NCBI GenBank assembly: GCA_946481275.1
Contig: CAMLMV010000014.1
Span: 73,463-137,462, forward strand
Source of the DNA: an uncultured Massilia sp.
Lineage (GTDB): Bacteria > Pseudomonadota > Gammaproteobacteria > Burkholderiales > Burkholderiaceae
Reading direction: 5' to 3'
Length of the DNA stretch: 64,000 nucleotides
The position numbers and the translations under genes were made by a program. The first letter of the stretch is position 1. Each line of letters begins with the position of its first letter. Shown piece by piece: positions 33,360 to 40,268 of the stretch. The notes beneath the pieces were generated by a model. The model did no database searches and had not been told where the DNA came from. It worked only from the letters and a program-made list of their open reading frames with translations.

Positions 33360-35711
33360 ATGACCATCAGTTTCCAGCGCCGCCGCCTGTTGCAGGGCGC
33401 GGCCCTGCTGCCCGCTTTGCTGCCGCTTACGGGCACCCTGCACGCGGCGAACTCGCACCGCTTCGCGATCGGTGAGCACGACTTCCTGCTCGACGGGAAG
33501 CCGATCCAGATCCGCTGCGGCGAAATGCACTTCGCGCGCGTGCCGCGCGAGTACTGGGCGCACCGCCTGAAGACCATCAAGGCGATGGGCCTCAACGCGG
33601 TATGCGCCTACCTGTTCTGGAATTACCACGAGTGGAGAGAGGGCCGCTACGACTGGGCCTTTCAACGCGACGCGGCCGAATTCTGCCGCCTTGCGCAGCA
33701 GGAGGGGCTGTGGGTGATCCTGCGTCCCGGCCCGTACGCCTGCGCCGAGTGGGAGATGGGCGGCATGCCGTGGTGGCTCCTCAAGCACGACGGCGATGCA
33801 TTCCTGCGCACGCGCGACGAGGCGTACCTGGCCCCGGCGCGGCGCTGGCTGAAGGAAGTGGGGCGCGTGCTCGGCCCGCAGCAGGTCACGCACGGCGGTC
33901 CGATCCTGATGGTGCAGGTCGAGAACGAATACGGCTTCTACGGCGACGACGTCGGCTATCTGCGCGTGCTGCGCCAGGCGCTGCTGGATGCCGGCTTCGA
34001 CGTCCCGCTGTTCCAGTGCAATCCGACGAACGCCGTCGCCCGCACGCACATCCCGGAACTGTTCACGGTGGCGAACTTCGGCAGCGATCCGGCCGCCGGC
34101 TTCAAGGCGCTGGACGCCGTGCAGAAGGGCCCCCGCATGTGCGGCGAGTACTACTCCGGCTGGTTCGACACGTGGGGTTCGCCGCACCGCCGCGGCGGCG
34201 TGGAAGGCGCGACGAAGGACATCGCCGCGATGCTGAAGGCGAACGGTTCGTTCAGCCTGTACATGGCGCACGGCGGCACGACGTTCGGCCTGTGGGGCGG
34301 CTGCGACCGCCCGTTCCGGCCCGATACGACGAGCTATGACTACGATGCGCCGATCGGCGAGGCGGGCTGGATCGGCGCGAAATTCGATGCCTACCGCGCG
34401 GCGATCACGCCATTCCTCGCACCGGGCGAAACGCTGCCGGAAGCGCCGCCGCGCATGCCCGTCATGACGATTTCTCCGTTCGCACTGGCGGAATCCGTGC
34501 CGGTGACATCAAGCTTGCCGGCCCGCGTCATCAAGGCGGTGTCGCCGCGCCCGATCGAGCAGTACGACATCAGCCGCGGCCTCGTCTCGTACCGCGTGAC
34601 CCTGCCGGCCGGCCCTGCGGGTGTCGTCGAAGTGGCACGCGCCCGCGACCTCGCGTGGATCACGCTCGACGGCAAGCAGGTCGGCACGTTCGACACGCGC
34701 TACCGCCGCTACAAGGTCGACGTGCCCGCGCGCGGCAAGCCGGCCGTGCTGGACATCCTGCTGTACACGATCGCGCGCGTGAACTTCGGCGTGGAGATCC
34801 ATGACCGCAAGGGCATCCACGGCCCGGTGACGTTCACGCCGAAAGGCGCGGCGGCGCAACCGCTGGAGAACTGGGAAATCCGCGCGCTCGACTTCGACGC
34901 GGACGGCGTGCTGCCGAAGCTCGCCTTTAAAAAGGGCCGGGGCAAGGGCGCGGCGTTCTATCGCGGCGGCTTCGATGCGGCGCGCACGGAGGATACCTTC
35001 CTCGACATGTCCGCGTGGGGCCAGGGTGTCGTCTGGGTCAACGGCCGTTGCCTCGGCAGGTTCTGGAGCATCGGCCCCACGCAGACGATGTATCTGCCGG
35101 GCCCGTGGATCCGCAAGGGCCGCAACGAGGTCGTCGTGCTGGATCTCACCGGGCCGCGCGGGCAGGGCACGCCGACGATCTCCGGCCTGGAGACCCCGAT
35201 CCTCGACCAGCTGCACCGCGAACGCGACTTCCCCCGTCCGCCCAGCACGGCGCGCGTGCAACTGGATGGCGTGAAGCCGGCGCACGAAGGCGAATTCGCG
35301 CCCGGCTCGCAGACGCAGGACGTGCGCTTCGCCGCGGCGGTCAAGGGCCGCCAGTTCTGCCTGGAGGGGCTGGACGCGTTCGACGGCAAGCCGTATGCGG
35401 CGGTCGCGGAACTGGCCCTGCTGGACAAGGACGGCAAGACGCTGGACCAGTCCAACTGGACCATCGCCTGGGTCGACAGCGAGGAAGCGACGAAGGAAGA
35501 CGGCGGCGCGCTGAACGCGATCAATGGCCAGAACAGCGACTATTGGATCACGGCCGACAAGGCCGCGTATCCGCACCGCCTCGTGATCGACCTGGGGCGG
35601 CCGATGGACGTGGCGGGGATGCGCTACGTGCCGCGCCAGGGTCCGGACGGCACCGCGGGACGCATCCGGCGCTTTCGCGCGTACGTGGGCGACAGGCTGG
35701 TGGTGGAATGA
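33360..35711 (+). CDS. GH35 beta-galactosidase, Tat-type signal
   Basis: A 783-residue family GH35 exo-beta-galactosidase. The N-terminus carries a twin-arginine-like signal, FQRRRLLQG, to about residue 29. The acid/base is Glu190 in VQVENEYG and the nucleophile is Glu263 in CGEYYSGWFDTWG. The barrel is followed by beta-sandwich domains, and the C-terminal part (about 640-783) looks like a carbohydrate-binding or discoidin-type module. Probable role: removal of terminal beta-galactose from an oligosaccharide imported by the upstream receptor. The next gene starts 14 bp after the stop. Confidence 0.9.
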   Translation: MTISFQRRRLLQGAALLPALLPLTGTLHAANSHRFAIGEHDFLLDGKPIQIRCGEMHFARVPREYWAHRLKTIKAMGLNAVCAYLFWNYHEWREGRYDWAFQRDAAEFCRLAQQEGLWVILRPGPYACAEWEMGGMPWWLLKHDGDAFLRTRDEAYLAPARRWLKEVGRVLGPQQVTHGGPILMVQVENEYGFYGDDVGYLRVLRQALLDAGFDVPLFQCNPTNAVARTHIPELFTVANFGSDPAAGFKALDAVQKGPRMCGEYYSGWFDTWGSPHRRGGVEGATKDIAAMLKANGSFSLYMAHGGTTFGLWGGCDRPFRPDTTSYDYDAPIGEAGWIGAKFDAYRAAITPFLAPGETLPEAPPRMPVMTISPFALAESVPVTSSLPARVIKAVSPRPIEQYDISRGLVSYRVTLPAGPAGVVEVARARDLAWITLDGKQVGTFDTRYRRYKVDVPARGKPAVLDILLYTIARVNFGVEIHDRKGIHGPVTFTPKGAAAQPLENWEIRALDFDADGVLPKLAFKKGRGKGAAFYRGGFDAARTEDTFLDMSAWGQGVVWVNGRCLGRFWSIGPTQTMYLPGPWIRKGRNEVVVLDLTGPRGQGTPTISGLETPILDQLHRERDFPRPPSTARVQLDGVKPAHEGEFAPGSQTQDVRFAAAVKGRQFCLEGLDAFDGKPYAAVAELALLDKDGKTLDQSNWTIAWVDSEEATKEDGGALNAINGQNSDYWITADKAAYPHRLVIDLGRPMDVAGMRYVPRQGPDGTAGRIRRFRAYVGDRLVVE

Positions 35712-35725
35712 TCAAGGAGACGCAA

Positions 35726-36832
35726 ATGAAAGTATTCCTGGCAGCGGCGGTGCTCGCCATCGCGACGCACGCCCATGCGGACGGCGTGTTCCGGCCCGGC
35801 GCGCTGTGGCCCGACGACAGGGGCGTGCACATCAACGCGCACGGCGGCGGCATCCTGCAGCACGACGGCGTGTATTACTGGTTCGGCGAGCACAAGGTGG
35901 GCGGCACGGCGGGCAACCGCGCGCAGGTCGGCGTGCATGTGTACAGTTCGCGCAACCTGACCGACTGGAACGATGAAGGCATCGCGCTTGCCGTCACCGA
36001 CGATCCCGCGAGCGACATCGTGCGCGATGCGATCATCGAGCGGCCGAAGGTGATCCGTAATCCGAAGACAGGCAAGTTCGTGATGTGGTTCCACCTGGAG
36101 CTCAAGGGCAAGCGCTACGACGCGGCGCGTGCCGGGGTCGCCGTCGCGGACAAGGTGACGGGCCCGTATGTCTACCAGGGTTCGTTCCGTCCGGACGCGG
36201 GCGCGTGGCCCGTCGACGTCAGGCCGGAAGACAAGGACCCGGCCACGTCCTTCCTCGCGCGCGACTTCGCGGGCGGGCAGATGTCGCGCGACATGACCCT
36301 GTTCGTGGACGACGACGGTGCCGCTTACCAGCTGTACGCGTCCGAGGAAAACCATACGATGCACGTCTCGCGCCTGACCGACGATTACCTGCGCAGCGCC
36401 GGGCGGTACGGGCGCGTGCTGCCGAACGGCGACGACGAAGCCCCCGCCATCTTCAGGCACGGCGGCAAATACTACCTCGTGACGTCGGGCCTGACGGGCT
36501 GGGCGCCGAACCCCGCGAAATCGTACGTGGCGGACCACATCCTCGGTCCGTGGAAGGCGCTCGGCAACCCGGTGCGCGGCACGCCGGACCAGCAGAAGAT
36601 CACGTTCGGCGGCCAGTCGACCTACGCGCTGACACTCCAGCGCAACGGCTGCACGCGGCATATCCTGATGCTCGACGTGTGGCGCAAGATGGATGCCATC
36701 GACGGGCGCTACGTGTGGCTGCCGGTCGAATGGGAGGACGGCAAGCCCGTCGTGCGCTGGCGCGACCAGTGGACCCTGGCCGACCTGGACAAGCTGCCTT
36801 GCGACGGACCCGGCTCGACGGAGGCCAAGTGA
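35726..36832 (+). CDS. GH43-family glycosidase, secreted
   Basis: A 368-residue five-bladed beta-propeller enzyme of family GH43, which includes arabinofuranosidases, xylosidases and galactan exo-hydrolases. The signal peptide is MKVFLAAAVLAIATHAHA. HINAHGGGILQHDGVYYWFGE is the typical first blade of the GH43 branch that includes exo-beta-1,3-galactanases and related enzymes. RPKVIRNPKTGKFVMWFH and SRDMTLFVDDDGAAY provide the other acidic residues. The start at 35726 follows AAGGAGA; an ATG at 35708 overlaps the GH35 stop. The exact activity cannot be fixed from sequence alone. Confidence 0.82.
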   Translation: MKVFLAAAVLAIATHAHADGVFRPGALWPDDRGVHINAHGGGILQHDGVYYWFGEHKVGGTAGNRAQVGVHVYSSRNLTDWNDEGIALAVTDDPASDIVRDAIIERPKVIRNPKTGKFVMWFHLELKGKRYDAARAGVAVADKVTGPYVYQGSFRPDAGAWPVDVRPEDKDPATSFLARDFAGGQMSRDMTLFVDDDGAAYQLYASEENHTMHVSRLTDDYLRSAGRYGRVLPNGDDEAPAIFRHGGKYYLVTSGLTGWAPNPAKSYVADHILGPWKALGNPVRGTPDQQKITFGGQSTYALTLQRNGCTRHILMLDVWRKMDAIDGRYVWLPVEWEDGKPVVRWRDQWTLADLDKLPCDGPGSTEAK

Positions 36833-37866
36833 AGCCGGCGCACCGTGAAGCCGGCGGCGCGACCGTGTGGGACGTGGCGCAAAAGGCCGGGGTCTCGGCC
36901 ATGACCGTCTCGCGCGTCATCAACGGCAATACCAGCGTCAGCGTCAAGAACCGGGAAAAGGTCATGCGCGCGATCGGCGAACTCAATTACGAGGTCAACG
37001 TGGCGGCGCGCGCCGCGCGCGTCGGTACGCTGCGCGTCGGCCTGTTGTACAGCAACCCCAGCGAGGCCTTCCTCAGCGCCTTCCTCGTCGGCGCGCTGAC
37101 GGAGTGCGGCCAGAGCGGCGCCCACCTGATCCTCGAACACTGCGACAACCTGAAAAGCCAGCGCAAGGCGATCGACCGGCTGATCGACGACGGCGCCGAC
37201 GGCATCCTCGTGCCGCCGCCGCTGTGCGATTCGAAATCCGCCCTCAAGATGCTGGCGGAACTGGGCATCCCGTCCGTCGCCGTGGCCACCGCGCGGCCGT
37301 CGCCGCAGATGTCGGCCGTGCGCATCGACGACTACGAAGGCGCGCTGACGATGATGCGGCACCTGCTGGACCTGGGCCATACGGACATCGGCTTCATCAA
37401 GGGAGACCCGGAGCACACGCCGACCCAGCTGCGCTACCAGGCGTTCATCGACGCGATGCGCGGCGCGGGCCTCGACGTGCCCGCCGAGCGGGTGGCGCAG
37501 GGCATGTTCACCTACCGTTCCGGCCTGCTGGCGGCACGCGAGCTGCTGGGCCAGCCGACCCGGCCGACCGCGATCTTCGCCAGCAACGACGACATGGCGG
37601 CCGCCGTGATCGCCGTGGCGCACGGCATGCACCTGCAGGTGCCGGACGACCTGACCGTCTGCGGCTTCGACGATACGCCGGTTGCCACGACCGTGTGGCC
37701 GGAACTGACGACGATCCACCAGCCGATCACGGAAATGGCCCGCAGCGCCGTCGCGCTGCTGATCGAGCATGTCCGCACGCAGCGCTCGGGCCACGCCTAC
37801 GACCGGCGGCACCAGTTGATGCCGTACACGCTGGTGGTGCGTGAATCGACGTCGGGGACCGACTAA
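36829..37866 (+). CDS. LacI-family transcriptional regulator
   Basis: A 345-residue LacI/GalR repressor. The helix-turn-helix is TVWDVAQKAGVSAMTVSRVI (about 12-31), the hinge is NYEVNVAARA, and the effector core ends ELTTIHQPITEMA. The start is GTG at 36829, overlapping the GH43 stop and preceded by GGAGG. It is the last gene of the receptor-GH35-GH43 unit and very probably represses it through the GTTATCGATAAC-like sites at 30020-30212. In the hinge an Ala stands where many members have a DNA-contacting Leu. Confidence 0.93.
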   Translation: MKPAHREAGGATVWDVAQKAGVSAMTVSRVINGNTSVSVKNREKVMRAIGELNYEVNVAARAARVGTLRVGLLYSNPSEAFLSAFLVGALTECGQSGAHLILEHCDNLKSQRKAIDRLIDDGADGILVPPPLCDSKSALKMLAELGIPSVAVATARPSPQMSAVRIDDYEGALTMMRHLLDLGHTDIGFIKGDPEHTPTQLRYQAFIDAMRGAGLDVPAERVAQGMFTYRSGLLAARELLGQPTRPTAIFASNDDMAAAVIAVAHGMHLQVPDDLTVCGFDDTPVATTVWPELTTIHQPITEMARSAVALLIEHVRTQRSGHAYDRRHQLMPYTLVVRESTSGTD

Positions 37867-38110
37867 CTGTCATCGGCATATCCGATGGCGCCGATCGCCT
37901 TTCCTTGTTTGCGCAACGGCTTCGCCACGAAGTCAGTACTGCATCTCGACGGCGGCCACCGCCTCGTTCAGCGCAGCCACGGCGGACGATTCGCGCGCGA
38001 TGCGCGATCGGCTCCATCACGCTCGAATGCGTGCGGTGGAGTAGGCGCGCGTCCGCCAAGGCTCAGCTTGTGGGCAACGTGGGCGCAGGTTTTCAATCGT
38101 TTGAGGTGCA
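37867..38110. other. Intergenic region with a possible gene remnant
   Basis: It separates the lacI gene from the convergent vgrG cargo unit. The minus strand holds a short coding-like stretch (about 37933-37986) reading SAVAALNEAVAAVEMQY before a stop, with no start or family match. No terminator with a T tract was found. It marks the transition to lower-G+C DNA. Confidence 0.3.
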
Positions 38111-38668
38111 TCACTCGCCGCTCCCGGCGAGCAGATACCAGATCACGCGGCGCGCCTTATCGTCGTATGCCGGGAAAGGGATGGTTTCATTCTCACCGAT
38201 GAGCAGGCATGCGTTTTCCAGGCGGCGTGCTTGCCATCGACCTGACACTGGACAAGGTTGCCCAGGACGCGCGCCAAGACCCAAGCATGATTTTTTCATG
38301 CGCTGATACACGTCGGATCTTTGCAACTCTTCCGGAACGATGGCGAGGAGTTCACTGCGTAGCAGACTGTTCTCGCGCGCGTCAAAAAAACCGTCGCGCA
38401 CCAGAAGGAATTTTTTGAAACCAACTTCGCTGAGTCGAATGGCCCCGATGCGATGTTCGTCCCAAGTAATCAGTCCGGAACGCTGCGTAGTGGCAAGTGC
38501 CTCGTTTAAAAGGTCTGGAGAAATGCCATCCAGGATATCCGATGACTGCACAGCTTTGATCGATATGGAATCCTGGCCGTCGTAGTCGGCCACGGCGAAA
38601 GGATACAGGACGGCGCGCACCAAGGCGTCCTGGAAGTGATCCAGCTCGCATTCGTTCATCTGGTACAT
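38111..38668 (-). CDS. Hypothetical protein of the vgrG cargo module
   Basis: About 185 residues, family not recognised. The N-terminal half looks like a winged-helix fold (ISPDLLNEALATTQRSGLIT, then IRLSEVGFKKFLL). The C-terminal part has PGQPCPVSGRWQ and RRVIWYLL, reminiscent of small proteins often encoded beside T6SS spike genes. There is no signal peptide, so it would be cytosolic. The ATG at 38668 has GAGG close upstream; another ATG at 38680 abuts the stop of the preceding gene. It may be a second immunity or accessory protein. Base composition is lower in G+C than in the core genes. Confidence 0.6.
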   Translation of the reverse strand: MYQMNECELDHFQDALVRAVLYPFAVADYDGQDSISIKAVQSSDILDGISPDLLNEALATTQRSGLITWDEHRIGAIRLSEVGFKKFLLVRDGFFDARENSLLRSELLAIVPEELQRSDVYQRMKKSCLGLGARPGQPCPVSGRWQARRLENACLLIGENETIPFPAYDDKARRVIWYLLAGSGE

Positions 38669-38680
38669 CGCGCCTCGCAT

Positions 38681-39289
38681 TCAGCGGTTTCCACGTTGGC
38701 GAACCATATTGTTGCCCTTAATGACGTAGCGAACCGGTTTGGCGTGAGGGCCGCTGCCGATGACTTCATAACCCACGTCCGGGCCCGCTCCAAGTACCTT
38801 GTATTCGCGCGCGCAACCACCAAAATCGCGGCTGACCACGATAATCTTGTTGGCGACAACCGACACGAGGTACGCGCGGCTTTCCCCCATGCCACCGGCG
38901 CAGGGAACATACTTGGAGTTGTTTTCCGCGGGGCGCGACATCGTAAGTACCAGAAAGTCGCCCTTTGGGCCCGGAATAACCGACTCGTTATCGATCTCGA
39001 CCTCGAAGTTCTCCTTGAACAGCCTGTCGATCTCTGTCGAGTGTGCGAGTTTCGCGGGCCCATGCGTCGTGATGTCCACCAGGTACGCGTCCGTGCTGGC
39101 GCCGGTACTGCAGCACGGTGAGCCATCGGCATGTACGAACACGTACTTGACGGGTGTTGCGGCATCTTTGTACTCCGCGCGGTATGCGGCGAGACGACTC
39201 TCGTCCAGGGTTTGCGCATACAAGCTGCTGCACGATAAGGCGCAAATGGTGAAGACGAGGCGCTTAATCGCCGACGACGTGATCTGCAT
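38681..39289 (-). CDS. Periplasmic protein, candidate immunity to the adjacent effector
   Basis: A 202-residue exported protein with signal peptide MQITSSAIKRLVFTICALS, cleaved near LYAQ. The mature part is rich in short beta segments and contains several Cys (GSPCCSTG, VPCAGGMG, GGCAREY), consistent with disulphides in the periplasm. No family was recognised. It overlaps the upstream effector candidate by 26 bp and has its own AGGAG site. A periplasmic protein directly after a putative peptidoglycan-active T6SS effector is the usual arrangement for an immunity protein; that role is inferred. Confidence 0.7.
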   Translation of the reverse strand: MQITSSAIKRLVFTICALSCSSLYAQTLDESRLAAYRAEYKDAATPVKYVFVHADGSPCCSTGASTDAYLVDITTHGPAKLAHSTEIDRLFKENFEVEIDNESVIPGPKGDFLVLTMSRPAENNSKYVPCAGGMGESRAYLVSVVANKIIVVSRDFGGCAREYKVLGAGPDVGYEVIGSGPHAKPVRYVIKGNNMVRQRGNR

Positions 39290-40268
39290 AACACACTCCT
39301 GTGTAAGTCCATGGATGCTCGGCCGTCTGGCCGGCTTTCATTTTTTTGTACTCTTTCTCGTCGCGCCCGTGCAGTTCAGCTTCCGTTTTCCCGGCATTCG
39401 CTGAAATACTGGTATCCCATCCGATATTTCCGGTCGCCTTGTCGCACATGATGTTATTTTTTCGCTGCCACTTTTTCTCTGCGCTGTTCCATTCGTGGTA
39501 GCTGCCGCCATTCCAGCGTGAAATAGTTTCGCGATCGAGCATGTCCTGCGTATACGACGACGCGCCGTGCGAGTCGAGATGTCGTTTTGCTTCCTTTTTC
39601 TTGACCGCCACCAGCGCGATGCCAGCGTCCAGATTTTCCTTCCAACTCCAGACCTGGGAAAACGTCGGCACCGGTCTGGTCAGCTGGGTCAGCCCATACC
39701 CCTTGTCGCCTGCGACAACGGGCTCCGAGTCCAGTTCGATGAAATGCTTGAAGCGAGATTCCTGAGCCACGAGTTTTTCGAGTGCAGTCGCGTCGCGTGT
39801 CTCGAGATAAGCTTTGATCTTTTCCGGTGACGGCTGCTTTCCGAGCACGACCACAGTACGCTGGAATTTCTGGTCGCCGACTTCGACCTTGACGGTCAGT
39901 TTCCCGCCGATGACTTTACCGATCGATTTTGCATTCCACGCGGTGCCGTCCTGCGAAAAGCTTCCTTTTTCGCTGAATGAGGCTACCTTGCTACCGCGCT
40001 TTTTCTCACGTAACCCACTGGCGTGGGCATCCCAGGTCATTACCCAAGTCCACTTGTAGGGTCCTGGCGTATCGGTCTTGATTTCAAAATCGATTGACGG
40101 GAAAACCGCTTCGTCGTCGATATAGAACTTGTCGAGCGTATTCGGCTTGACCCATTCGCCGATGTCGTTCGGCTTGACGACGACCTTGACCACGGAACCG
40201 TCTGTCTTGTTGGTCGTCCCCGCACTTTTGTTTCCCTTTTTCTTCGCGTGCTTATTATCAACGGTCAT
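39264..40268 (-). CDS. Candidate T6SS effector with lysozyme/lytic-transglycosylase-like domain
   Basis: A 334-residue protein without a signal peptide, starting inside the end of vgrG. The Lys-rich N-terminus and a beta-rich region (about 25-145) precede a segment that looks like a lysozyme-fold core: KLVAQESRFKHFIE (Glu170 as candidate catalytic acid) and GDKGYGLTQLTRP (189-199, like the GxGLxQL motif of lytic transglycosylases), followed by NLDAGIALVAVKKKEAK. This suggests cleavage of peptidoglycan glycan strands in a rival cell. Position after VgrG and before a periplasmic immunity candidate supports this. It could also be inactive or a different hydrolase. Confidence 0.68.
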   Translation of the reverse strand: MTVDNKHAKKKGNKSAGTTNKTDGSVVKVVVKPNDIGEWVKPNTLDKFYIDDEAVFPSIDFEIKTDTPGPYKWTWVMTWDAHASGLREKKRGSKVASFSEKGSFSQDGTAWNAKSIGKVIGGKLTVKVEVGDQKFQRTVVVLGKQPSPEKIKAYLETRDATALEKLVAQESRFKHFIELDSEPVVAGDKGYGLTQLTRPVPTFSQVWSWKENLDAGIALVAVKKKEAKRHLDSHGASSYTQDMLDRETISRWNGGSYHEWNSAEKKWQRKNNIMCDKATGNIGWDTSISANAGKTEAELHGRDEKEYKKMKAGQTAEHPWTYTGVCYADHVVGD

